64,000 bases of DNA from Specibacter cremeus (lineage in GTDB: Bacteria > Actinomycetota > Actinomycetes > Actinomycetales > Micrococcaceae): assembly GCF_003946885.1 (NCBI RefSeq), contig NZ_RWKQ01000004.1, positions 45,660 through 109,659 on the forward strand, in the 5' to 3' direction. The notes under the pieces were generated by a model. That model did not search any database, was not told where the DNA came from, and saw nothing but the letters and a program-made list of their open reading frames with translations. Shown here piece by piece: positions 43,644 through 52,432 of this stretch (positions are counted from its first letter, which is position 1; every line of letters starts with the position of its first letter). The translations under genes and the position numbers were made by a program.

Positions 43644-44333
43644 GTGACCGCCATTTTCAACCATGACCATATTGACTTCCTCGTGACGACTTGGCTCTCG
43701 GGATGGCGCCTCATGCGAGGTCTTCCTGAACCGGTGCCCGTCGAGGGTGGTCTCCGTGTGGAATTCGGTCAGCCCCACCGGACGTATGAGTTCATTGCCC
43801 TCAATGCTGATTCTTCTCCGGTCGGTGTTCGACGCCTGTGTCATCTCGCCAGTGAAACGACTGGGATGAACTGGCTGACGATCACGACGCATTCCGCTGA
43901 CGCGACAGAGGTTACGGTCCGTGAGGCTGGCCTGGAACTCGCCGGTCCGTGCGAGACGCTCATGACCTGCGATTTCGACACGCGGCCCGGGCATGATTTG
44001 CCCGAGGGCTACCGTCTCACGACATCGACCGGCGAAGGCGTGGTGAGGGCTACGATATTCAGCCCAACTGACGAGGTAGCGGCGTCAGGACAGATGGCGG
44101 TACTGCCCCAGGAAAGGACCGCCGTTCCGGATAAAATCGAGACGTCGCCGGCGCGTCGACGTCGGGGGCTCGGCAGCAGGCTTATGGCGGCACTCACTGA
44201 GGAAGCCTCAAAGCAGGGCGTCACGCGTGGGCTTCTCGTGGCTTCTCCGGAGGGCAAGCTCCTTTACGAGAGCCTTGGGTGGACCACTGTGGCAAGCGTG
44301 CTGGTCGCTCGTACACCGCTGCTACGTGAATGA
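43644..44333 (+). CDS. GNAT family N-acetyltransferase
   Basis: A 229-aa acetyltransferase. The first 130 residues form a diverged domain (FNHDHIDFLVTTWLSGWRLM). The C-terminal GNAT domain has ETSPARRRRGLGSRLMAAL, with the acetyl-CoA loop RRRGLGS, then VASPEGKLLYESLGW. The GTG start at 43644 has GAGAGG just upstream. It lies between two decayed genes in the tRNA-Leu island and may be the cargo that kept its function. Confidence 0.8.
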   Translation: MTAIFNHDHIDFLVTTWLSGWRLMRGLPEPVPVEGGLRVEFGQPHRTYEFIALNADSSPVGVRRLCHLASETTGMNWLTITTHSADATEVTVREAGLELAGPCETLMTCDFDTRPGHDLPEGYRLTTSTGEGVVRATIFSPTDEVAASGQMAVLPQERTAVPDKIETSPARRRRGLGSRLMAALTEEASKQGVTRGLLVASPEGKLLYESLGWTTVASVLVARTPLLRE

Positions 44334-44373
44334 CGGCCCATTGCGCGCAAGATTTGGTCGATGGACTCGTGGA

Positions 44374-45410
44374 TCAACAGGCGGCTGTTCTACGCTTGCC
44401 GTCGCTGCGCTCTCGTGCCGATGGTCCGCCGGACGTTGCTGCCGACGGGGGGCGGACTTCGTGGAGATGGGCGATCTCTTCCAGGTGTTCGTTGGTGAAG
44501 ACGATCTTGCCTTTGCCCCGGGTCAGGTGGGGGAACTCGCAGTTGGTGGCGTCGGCGCCGACCATCTGGTCGTTGAGCTGGCCAGTTGGTATTGGGGGTC
44601 GGCTTCGACCCCGCGTTGGAAGCATTGGTGGGCGCGGGTGCCCTTTCCTTCCCACCATTAGATGATGCCCAGGCTTGTGAGTACCGGTGCGGCGTCGGCG
44701 GGGGTGTAGAGCTGTAGCAGGAGTTGTTCGGCCCGGTCGACGCGGCGCCAGTGCGGCGGGCGTCGTGTCTGGGCCACAAGCAAGTCGCCCAAGGGGCGTA
44801 GGCCGGAGATGTCGCCGAGCAGCTGGTCCCGCACGGTGACGAACTTGAAGTCGGCCAGCAGTTCGGCGCTCTCGTCGTCGATAGGCATGTTGATGGCGCC
44901 AAGGGGATCGCCCCACGGCGACTGAGCCTTGGCGTTGGCGATCTGGGGTGCATGGCCTCGATCCGATCGCCATGCTTGATGACGTCGTCGTTGAGGTCGC
45001 GTTGGACGAGGACGGGGAAGTGGCAATCGGCGCGGGCCTCGACGCTGGATCTCCGGAAGACGAGTTCGGCGTGAGCTCGCTGGCGGTGAGCCGCTCCAGC
45101 GGGTACGTCGCGACGGGATCGGTGGCCATGGTCAGGTAGTTGCTGAACGCGCCCTGGCCGATGAGCCAGCCGTCCTTGACTTGGATGTCGTGCTTGGGGA
45201 GTTCCCCGGTCAAGGAGTCCATCACTTCCTTATACGGACGTGGCCTATCTGCGACCACGGCTCGGTGGTGAAGATGCCGAAGACCATGCCGGTGGCTTGG
45301 CGGTCATTGGAGACGTGCTTGACGACATGGCCGACATACAGGGCACGGTCGGTCTTCGTGGACGGGAGATCCACGCGCAGGGTGGCCCTGATCCGGTTAC
45401 CTGACCCTCA
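44374..45410 (-). pseudogene. Decayed DUF4192 family gene
   Basis: Read on the minus strand in shifting frames, the pieces match a DUF4192 protein in order. They are NRIRATLRVDLPSTKTDRAL, GMVFGIFTTEPWSQ, EVMDSLTGELPKHDIQVKDG with GWLIGQGAFSNYL, YPLERLTASEL, FRRSSVEARADCHFPVLVQR, ELLADFKFVTVRDQLLGDIS, PADAAPVLTSLGII, then WWEGKGTRAHQCFQRGVEAD. A TAA at 44658 and at least three frameshifts break it, and a stop at about 45410 removes the N-terminus. A 3' stretch (EFPHLTRGKGKIVFTNEHLE) does not resemble DUF4192 and may come from another gene. Confidence 0.7.
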
Positions 45411-45516
45411 AGGATGCACTCGAATTACACGACACTGCAGGCGGCGGCGCGCTATGTGTCGACTCTGGAACCATTTGGGGAATCGCGCTCCCGTTTGTTG
45501 GCGGTGTTGACTCGAT

Positions 45517-46914
45517 TCACGAACTTGTCAGGTGTCTGTTGGTCGACATGGATGCCAGGACGGGGGCCAGCTCGTCAGCGAAGGCTTGGGCACTTTCCAG
45601 GTCTGGGCGGGTGTAGCTGCCGGGGCTATCCATGAGATTGAGGCAGCCGAGGAACCGGTTGTCGATGGAAATAACGGCGTTGATGCCCGCACCGAGGCGG
45701 AGGGCGGCGAGTGTGTCATGGTGTTCGAAGGTGTCCGTTTGCACGTCCTCGGGTGATTCGGCCAAGTACGACTCCAACCGCACGACGCACTGCTGGACCC
45801 AATCGGTGCCGAGCTCGGAGGATACGCCGCCAATTCGGTAGATCTCCGGGAGAGACGAATAAACCCGAACGAGGTCGGCCGTGGCCGGCCGCCACAGGGA
45901 AATTGTCGCCAAGCGGGCGCCGATTTCCTCCACAGCACGTTCGACGGATTCCTTGAGAGCGCCGGCCTCGCCCTGCGGGATGGACAGGGCGATGACATCT
46001 TCCTGCACGGGTGGTGTGGTCATAACCTCTTCTTTCGCGTCGGGATGGTGCGGGACGTTGTGGGCGCGGCCGAGCAACATCACGCCGCCCAGCGCGACGC
46101 AGCCACCGATGATCGCGCCGGGGGTGGGGGCCTGTCCCAGTAGCAGCCAGCCAAGAGACAGGGAGAAAATAGGGACGGCGAAGAGCAGGGACCCGCCCTC
46201 GGCGACGCTCGTTCCGGCGAGGGACAAGTTCCAAAAGGCATACGCCAGGACCGTGCTGCAGAGGACCAGGACGGCAAGAGCGGCAATGGTCGACGGGGCC
46301 CACATCTCCAATCGGATGTTGAAGCTGGCCAGAGGCAAGGTGGATAGGCCGCCGACCAGGCAACCCCAGAAGACCATTTCCACCGGTGGGATGCGTGCCA
46401 GCACTGGTTGCTGCCAGATGAGGAAGACCGCCAGGACCAGGGCGGCGCCGAGGATGGTCAAGGCGTTCCAGTCGAACCCCAGGTTCCCGGCTCCGAAGAC
46501 CGTGATGACGACAACCCCGACGACAGCCGTTGCCATGCCCAGAAGTCCCCGGCGCGACGTTCGTTCTCCCAGGACCAGATAGCCCAATGTGAAGGCGAAT
46601 ACCGGCGATGTATTGAGCAGCAGGCTAGCCGTCCCGGCCGGAACGGTGGTCTGGCCGAGATTGAGCATCGTCCCATACACGCCGTAGCCGAGCAGGGAGA
46701 TGCCAAGGACTTTCGGCACATCCCGCGGCCGCAAGAGCAGGCGCCGCTTGCGGACGAGGAAGTAGAGCCCGAGCACGAGGGCGGCGAGCAGAAATCGCAC
46801 GGGGGTCAAGTCGAGGGGGCCGAAGACCTTCAGGACCTCGCTCGTTGCCACATAGGTGGGGGCGGAGGTGATGACCATCAGGATGTCGGGGCGCCGGAGC
46901 CAGCCTCGCTTCAC
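45517..46914 (-). CDS. EamA (DMT) transporter fused to a GAF domain
   Basis: A 465-aa two-part protein. Residues 1-290 are a ten-helix EamA permease with two internal repeats (LDLTPVRFLLAALVLGLYFL; later LVLCSTVLAYAFWNLSLAG). After a roughly 15-residue linker, residues 300-460 form a GAF sensor domain with ARLATISLWRPATADLVRVY, LGAGINAVISIDNRFLGCLN and LMDSPGSYTRPDLESAQAFA. An in-frame ATG at residue 298 (46023) could also start the GAF part alone; the upstream AAGAAGAGG is close. The start is a GTG with AAGGAGGT. It is divergent from the Opp-type operon. Confidence 0.85.
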   Translation of the reverse strand: MKRGWLRRPDILMVITSAPTYVATSEVLKVFGPLDLTPVRFLLAALVLGLYFLVRKRRLLLRPRDVPKVLGISLLGYGVYGTMLNLGQTTVPAGTASLLLNTSPVFAFTLGYLVLGERTSRRGLLGMATAVVGVVVITVFGAGNLGFDWNALTILGAALVLAVFLIWQQPVLARIPPVEMVFWGCLVGGLSTLPLASFNIRLEMWAPSTIAALAVLVLCSTVLAYAFWNLSLAGTSVAEGGSLLFAVPIFSLSLGWLLLGQAPTPGAIIGGCVALGGVMLLGRAHNVPHHPDAKEEVMTTPPVQEDVIALSIPQGEAGALKESVERAVEEIGARLATISLWRPATADLVRVYSSLPEIYRIGGVSSELGTDWVQQCVVRLESYLAESPEDVQTDTFEHHDTLAALRLGAGINAVISIDNRFLGCLNLMDSPGSYTRPDLESAQAFADELAPVLASMSTNRHLTSS

Positions 46915-47050
46915 GGACGGACCTCCTTCCTCGACTGGGGCACGTGTGACGGTTTTTTCGGCAAGCCTATTGCATTCTCGACCGATTTATTCGTACAGTA
47001 CAGCAAATAGCTCGTTCGGTGTAGTACTCGTCACATGGAAGGCCCATCAC
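46915..47050. promoter_or_regulatory. Divergent control region of EamA-GAF and the peptide ABC operon
   Basis: TTGCAT (46970-46975) and TACAGT (46994-46999), 18 bp apart, are a plausible plus-strand promoter. GTAC-A-GTAC (46993-47001) overlaps its -10 and could be an operator for the TetR protein encoded downstream. The minus-strand side carries only the strong ribosome binding site of EamA-GAF. Confidence 0.4.
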
Positions 47051-48643
47051 ATGGAACACACGAACACGCCCGTAGGCGGCGGCAGGATTTCTCGGCGCAC
47101 CATGCTGGCCGGTTCCGGCCTGGCCGTTCTGTCTGCGGCATTGCTGACTGCCTGCGGCCCGGGTGGGTCGGCACTGCCGGCCGCATCGTCGGGTGGCTCG
47201 GGACTGGTGGCCAAGGCGGGAGGGACGCTGCGGATCGCCCGTCCGCCGGCATCCAAGGCCGAGACCCTCGACCCGGCAAGCTCGTTGTCGGCCTATGAGT
47301 ATCTTGGTGCGCTCTACAACCGGTTGGTGCGGCTCGATGACGCCGGTACGGTCCAGCCGGACCTCGCCGAATCGTGGGAGACGTCCAAGGATGCCTTGAC
47401 GTGGACGTTCCACCTGCGCCGGGGTGTCACCTGGCATGATGGCAAGCCGTTTACGGCCCAGGATGTCGTCCACACGATCCAGCACATGCTGGATCCGAAC
47501 ACGAAGAGTCCCCAGGCGGGCGTGTTGGCCCCGTTCATCAACGCGAAGGCGGCCACAGCGAAGGACGATGTGACGCTTGTGGTCGCGCTCTCCTCGCCGA
47601 ACGCCGAGTTCGCCAGCCTGATGACCGGGTACAACTGCTACATCATCCCGAACGGTTCGGCCGCCACGATCGGCCAGTCCGGAATCGGGACGGGGCCCTT
47701 CAAACTGGCCTCGTTCACGGCGGCCGGACCGGGGAAAATCGTGCGCAACGATGCGTATTTCGGCACCAAGCCCAAACTGGATGCGATTGAGTTCTCCTCC
47801 ATTCCCGACACCCAGGCGCGGGTGAATGCGCTGCTTGCCGGCCAGGTGGATCTGATCTCGCAGACCAACTTGGACTATGCGACCTCCCAGACGGTCATGG
47901 CGTCCAGCATTGCCACGGTGAGTTCGGTGAAGAACGCCCAGTGGTACACCGTGCCGATGCTCAATACCTCGGCCGAGTTCAAGGACAAGCGAGTGCGGTT
48001 GGCCTTGGCTCACGCCTACAACCCCAAGGACGTGATGCAGTTGGCCGTGCACGGTAGCGGCACCATCGCCCGCAACAACCCGGTCCCACCGACGGAGGCC
48101 TACCACCTGGACTATGGGCTGGACTACGATCCCGAGAAGTCGAAGTCCCTGCTCAAGCAGGCCGGGCACGATTCGACGGCGCTGGACATCTGGACCTCCA
48201 CGTACGACTCCGTGCTGACCCCGTTGGCCCTGGCGCTGAAGGGGAGCGTGGAAGGCTCCGGTTTCACCCTGAACGTGAAGACCTCTGCCGCGGACTCGTA
48301 CTACACGGATGTGTGGATGAAAAAGCCGTTGATGACCAGCTACTGGTACACCGGCCGGCCCATCGACCAACTGCTCAACCAGATTTTCCGGTCGGGCTCC
48401 TCCTACAACGAGAACGCGTACGCGAATCCTGCGTTCGACAAGATCCTTGACACGGCCCGCGCCACCGTTGACGACGCCAAGCGTAAGACGCTCTACCAGG
48501 ACGCGCAGAAATTCCTCATGGACGACGGCGGCTCCCTGACCCCGTTCTTCGCCGACCGCCTGGTCGGTTTGAGCAAGAAGGTGGCCGGCTACAAGGAGCA
48601 CGGCTTTGAGTTCGACTACATCAGCATCGGGCTGGTCGCCTAG
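47051..48643 (+). CDS. Opp/Dpp-type ABC transporter substrate-binding lipoprotein (Tat signal)
   Basis: A 530-aa family 5 solute-binding protein. The signal peptide carries a twin-arginine motif (ISRRTMLAG, Arg15-Arg16) and a lipobox ending at Cys35, so it is a Tat-exported lipoprotein. The mature domain shows KAETLDPASSLSAYEYLGAL and LAESWETSKDALTWTFHLRR. It opens an operon with two permeases 3 bp and 4 bp apart. The neighbouring hydrolases suggest peptides or peptide-like amides as cargo. Confidence 0.92.
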   Translation: MEHTNTPVGGGRISRRTMLAGSGLAVLSAALLTACGPGGSALPAASSGGSGLVAKAGGTLRIARPPASKAETLDPASSLSAYEYLGALYNRLVRLDDAGTVQPDLAESWETSKDALTWTFHLRRGVTWHDGKPFTAQDVVHTIQHMLDPNTKSPQAGVLAPFINAKAATAKDDVTLVVALSSPNAEFASLMTGYNCYIIPNGSAATIGQSGIGTGPFKLASFTAAGPGKIVRNDAYFGTKPKLDAIEFSSIPDTQARVNALLAGQVDLISQTNLDYATSQTVMASSIATVSSVKNAQWYTVPMLNTSAEFKDKRVRLALAHAYNPKDVMQLAVHGSGTIARNNPVPPTEAYHLDYGLDYDPEKSKSLLKQAGHDSTALDIWTSTYDSVLTPLALALKGSVEGSGFTLNVKTSAADSYYTDVWMKKPLMTSYWYTGRPIDQLLNQIFRSGSSYNENAYANPAFDKILDTARATVDDAKRKTLYQDAQKFLMDDGGSLTPFFADRLVGLSKKVAGYKEHGFEFDYISIGLVA

Positions 48644-48646
48644 GTC

Positions 48647-49606
48647 ATGTTCACACGTTTCGTAGCTCCGCGACTGGGATGGGCGATCGCCACAATCGTG
48701 TTGTCCACGGTCCTGGTCTTCAGTGCCATGCAGGCGCTTCCCGGGGACGCGGCAACCCAAATTCTGGGACAGAACGCGACCCCGGAGGCGGTGGCGACGC
48801 TGCGGCGGCAACTCGGGCTCGATCAAGCCCCGGTCGCGCGATTCGTCACCTGGTTGGGACACGCGCTGACCGGCAATTTCGGCACCTCGCTCGTCAGCGG
48901 GCAGGCGGTGGGACCGGAGGTCGGCCGAGCACTGCTGAACACCTCGTTCCTCGCCGGCGTGACCATCCTGGTCGGCTTCAGCCTTGCGATGGTCCTCGGA
49001 CTCGTCGCCGGCCTGTTCCGCGACCGGTGGCCCGACGCGTTGATCTCCACCGTGGCCCTGGTTGGCATGAGCGTCCCGGAATTCATCGTGGCCACGCTGC
49101 TGGTGCTGGCGTTCTCGATCACCATCCCCCTATTCCCGGCCGTGGTCGTGGCCGGCCAGAATGCCACGATCGGACAACTTCTGCCGTCGATGCCACTACC
49201 GGCGCTTTCGCTGATGTTTGTGGCTGCCGCGTACATCATCCGCATGATGCGCACCTCGGTCATCGACGTCATGGAATCGGACTTCGTGCACACCGCCCGG
49301 CTCAAGGGAATCACGACCGGACGCCTGGTCATCAGGCACGTTGTCCCCAGCGCGGTGCTGCCAACGCTGAACGTCGTCGCCATGAACATCGCCTGGCTGA
49401 TCGGCGGAGTGGTCGTCGTCGAGAGCATCTTCAACTACCCCGGCATGGGCTCACTCATGATCCGCTCGGTCCAGAGCCGTGACCTGCCAACCATCCTGCT
49501 GATCACCGTCATCGGTGCCGTGACTTTCGTGGCGTGCAATCTGCTCGCCGACCTTGCGGCGACCTTCCTCAACCCCCGCCTGCGGTATCCAAGGAACTCA
49601 AAATGA
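48647..49606 (+). CDS. ABC transporter permease (DppB/OppB-like)
   Basis: A 319-aa permease with six membrane helices. The N-terminal helix is followed by LPGDAATQILGQNATPEAVA, the usual OppB periplasmic segment, and the EAA loop is MESDFVHTARLKGITTGRLV (about 206-225). It begins 3 bp after the binding-protein stop and overlaps the next permease by ATGA. Both permeases are family-typical in length. Confidence 0.93.
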   Translation: MFTRFVAPRLGWAIATIVLSTVLVFSAMQALPGDAATQILGQNATPEAVATLRRQLGLDQAPVARFVTWLGHALTGNFGTSLVSGQAVGPEVGRALLNTSFLAGVTILVGFSLAMVLGLVAGLFRDRWPDALISTVALVGMSVPEFIVATLLVLAFSITIPLFPAVVVAGQNATIGQLLPSMPLPALSLMFVAAAYIIRMMRTSVIDVMESDFVHTARLKGITTGRLVIRHVVPSAVLPTLNVVAMNIAWLIGGVVVVESIFNYPGMGSLMIRSVQSRDLPTILLITVIGAVTFVACNLLADLAATFLNPRLRYPRNSK

Positions 49607-50505
49607 CCTCAGCCACGATTTCCACCGAAACCGTTCAGGGAACGACGGGCATGATCCGCAGTCTGATCCGGGTCATGCGTTCGATTCTGCGCTCCAAATC
49701 CGCGACGTTGGGCTTCGTCCTAGTCATCCTGCACGTCCTCCTGGCCGTGCTGGCCCCGCTCATCGCGCCGGGCAATCCCGTGAAGAACAATCCGGCGGCC
49801 GTGTTGCAGCTGCCCGGTGGCCCCTTCCCCCTCGGCACAGACACCCTGGGGCGCGACATCCTGTCGCGGACCCTTTACGGGGGCCAATACGCACTGGCCG
49901 TCAGTTTCACCGCTACGGCCCTCGCGGTCCTGCTGGGCACGATCATCGCGGGCCTGGCGGCGTACTACGGCGGCTGGGTCGACCAGCTCATCACGCGCGT
50001 GCTGGACTCGATCCTGGCCGTTCCGGCGATCCTGGCCATGCTCGTGGTGGTCACCGTTTTCGGTTCGGGCCCATGGGTGATCGTGCTGGCCGTCGTGATC
50101 GTGTACACCGGGGGCGTGACCCGCGTCGTGCGAGCGGCCGCCATGGACGTGATGCCCAAGGACTTCATCACCGCCGCGCGGGCCCGCGGCGAGGGCGTCG
50201 TGTACATCCTCAGCCGGGAGGTGTTCCCCAACATCCTGGACGTGGTGCTGGTCGAATTCGCCATGCGTGCCTCCTGGGTCGTCCTCCTGGTCAGCTCGCT
50301 GTCGTTCCTGGGCTTCGGCGCCAACCCGCCGACCCCTGACTGGGGCCTCATGGTTGCCGAGAACCGCAGCCTCATGGCCGTCGTCCCCCTGGCCACCCTT
50401 GCCCCGATCGTTTTCCTGGCCACGCTGATCGTGGGCCTGAACCTTGCCGCCGACGGGCTCGCCAAGAGCCTCGGCATCGACCGCATGAAGGAGATCCTCG
50501 GATGA
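49603..50505 (+). CDS. ABC transporter permease (DppC/OppC-like)
   Basis: A 300-aa partner permease. The OppC-type N-terminus is seen in FPLGTDTLGRDILSRTLYGG, and the EAA loop is MPKDFITAARARGEGVVYIL. C-terminal GFGANPPTPDWGLMVAENRS is diagnostic of the DppC side. Start and stop both overlap neighbours (ATGA), so transporter subunits are made together. Confidence 0.93.
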   Translation: MTSATISTETVQGTTGMIRSLIRVMRSILRSKSATLGFVLVILHVLLAVLAPLIAPGNPVKNNPAAVLQLPGGPFPLGTDTLGRDILSRTLYGGQYALAVSFTATALAVLLGTIIAGLAAYYGGWVDQLITRVLDSILAVPAILAMLVVVTVFGSGPWVIVLAVVIVYTGGVTRVVRAAAMDVMPKDFITAARARGEGVVYILSREVFPNILDVVLVEFAMRASWVVLLVSSLSFLGFGANPPTPDWGLMVAENRSLMAVVPLATLAPIVFLATLIVGLNLAADGLAKSLGIDRMKEILG

Positions 50506-52397
50506 CGGCCACCCAAAGCGAGCACCTCGCCATCGACATCCAGAACCTTGACGTCGCCTACATGGCCGGGACCCGACAAGTGAACGTCCTCCAGGGCGTC
50601 AATCTGGCCCTGCGCCCGGGCGAGGTCCTGGGACTGGTCGGGGAATCCGGTTCCGGCAAGTCCACCCTGGCCGGCATCCTGCTGGCCTCGCTACGGACCT
50701 CCTCATTCATCGCCCGAGGAACTGTCCACGTCGCCGGCGCGGACGTCTTCAAACTCAAGGGGAAGGGGCTGCGCGATTTCCGTGCCTCTCAGGTGGCCTT
50801 GGTCCCGCAGAACGCCGGGGCCGCCCTCACGCCCACCATGCGCATCGCCGACCAGCTGGCCGAGGCGTTCAGGAGCGATGACGCATCCACGGCCACCCGG
50901 GCCGCCCGCCGCTCCCGCGCCATCGAGCTACTTCGCTTGGTGCGTCTGCCGAACCCCGCGGCGGCATTGGACAAGTACCCGCATCAATTCTCCGGCGGCC
51001 AGCAGCAGCGCATCGGCATCGCCATGGCCCTTGCCGCCCGACCGGCCATACTGGTGCTCGACGAACCGACCACGGGACTGGACGTCGTCACCCAGGCGGC
51101 CATTCTGGACACCCTCTCACGACTTCACGCGGAACTGGGCATGGCCATGGTGCTGGTGAGCCACGACCTGGGCGTCATTGACAAGATGTGCACCCACGTG
51201 GCGGTCCTCCGCCAAGGAAAGGTCGTCGAGTCCGGTCCCACCAAGGACGTTCTGGCTCATCCCAGCCACCCCTACACCCGGGGACTGCTGGCCAGCGTGC
51301 CCAGGATCAACGCGCCCGGGATCCCGCCGAGCCTCGATGACGCCGTCATCGACGCGTACGAACGCGGCGAGACGCTGCCTGCGGCGGAAAGCGCCGTGTA
51401 CGAGAGGACGGCCCCAGTGGGCACCCCGCCCGTCCTCACGGTGCGTGGCCTGACCGTAGACTACAACCGGAAGCCCCACGGCGCGCCCACGGTGTTGGAC
51501 GTGGATTTGGATGTCCACGCCGGCGAGATCGTCGCGTTGGTCGGCGAATCCGGCTCCGGCAAATCCACGATCGCCAACGTGATCGCCGGGCTGCAAGGCA
51601 CCAAAGCCGGGGTGCTGACCCTCGATGGCGAAACGGAACTGGCTGCCACCGTCCCGCGACGGGCAAAGGCCGTGCGGCGCGCGATCCAGATCATCTTCCA
51701 AAACGCGGACACGTCGCTGAATCCTCGTCAGACGGTCCGCGATGCGGTGAACCGACCCTTGCGGCTTTTTGGGATCCGCGGATCGTCGGTTGAGGCGGCC
51801 CTGGCCGACGTCGACCTTCCCGGAAGCTTTGCCCAACGCTTGCCCGGCCAATTGTCCGGCGGACAGCGTCAACGCGTCGGCATCGCCCGGGCCGTCGCGG
51901 CGGGCCCCTCCCTGGTCCTCGCCGATGAGATCGTGTCGGCGCTCGATGTCTCGGTGCAGTCCTCCATTTTGCGACTGATGGATCGGTTGGCACGCGAGAA
52001 GGACCTGGGCTTCCTGTTCATCACCCACGACCTGGCGGTGGTTCGCGCCATCGCCGATCGCGTCGTCGTCCTCTACCTGGGGCGCATCGTCGAGGAGGGC
52101 ACGGTCGATGAGATCTTCGGATCCATCTCGCATCCGTACACGCGGCTGCTGCTCGACGCCGTCATCGAACTGGGGGACGACCATGCGTCCGCGCCGGCCC
52201 CGGGACAGGACGAGGTGCCGGACGGGCCACCGGAGCAGGGGTGCCCCTTCGCCAGTCGCTGCCCGCTGGTGATGGACGTGTGCCGCACCGTCCGGCCCCC
52301 GGTGGTACCGGTGAGCGCAACGCACAGCATTCGATGCCACGCGCCGTTGAACAACCTGAGGCTCGACCTGGCGGAGTCCGCCACCGGGCTCGTCTGA
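50502..52397 (+). CDS. ABC transporter, two fused ATP-binding domains (DppD-DppF type)
   Basis: A 631-aa protein that combines both ATPases of an Opp/Dpp importer. Domain 1 has Walker A GESGSGKS (47-54), signature FSGGQQQR and Walker B ILVLDEPTTGLD. Domain 2 has Walker A GESGSGKS (348-355), signature LSGGQRQR and LVLADEIVSALD. The C-terminal CPFASRCPLVMDVC and IRCHAP cysteines form the Fe-S-like oligopeptide ABC tail. Tandem fusion removes the need for two genes. Confidence 0.94.
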   Translation: MTATQSEHLAIDIQNLDVAYMAGTRQVNVLQGVNLALRPGEVLGLVGESGSGKSTLAGILLASLRTSSFIARGTVHVAGADVFKLKGKGLRDFRASQVALVPQNAGAALTPTMRIADQLAEAFRSDDASTATRAARRSRAIELLRLVRLPNPAAALDKYPHQFSGGQQQRIGIAMALAARPAILVLDEPTTGLDVVTQAAILDTLSRLHAELGMAMVLVSHDLGVIDKMCTHVAVLRQGKVVESGPTKDVLAHPSHPYTRGLLASVPRINAPGIPPSLDDAVIDAYERGETLPAAESAVYERTAPVGTPPVLTVRGLTVDYNRKPHGAPTVLDVDLDVHAGEIVALVGESGSGKSTIANVIAGLQGTKAGVLTLDGETELAATVPRRAKAVRRAIQIIFQNADTSLNPRQTVRDAVNRPLRLFGIRGSSVEAALADVDLPGSFAQRLPGQLSGGQRQRVGIARAVAAGPSLVLADEIVSALDVSVQSSILRLMDRLAREKDLGFLFITHDLAVVRAIADRVVVLYLGRIVEEGTVDEIFGSISHPYTRLLLDAVIELGDDHASAPAPGQDEVPDGPPEQGCPFASRCPLVMDVCRTVRPPVVPVSATHSIRCHAPLNNLRLDLAESATGLV

Positions 52398-52432
52398 CCA
52401 CTGAACGTCACCGAAGCGATTGGATTCACCCT

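Noticed and set aside
42331-45516. A direct repeat of the tRNA-Leu 3' end as a second attachment site.
   Set aside because: None was found by eye in this stretch; only a computed search over a longer region could settle it.
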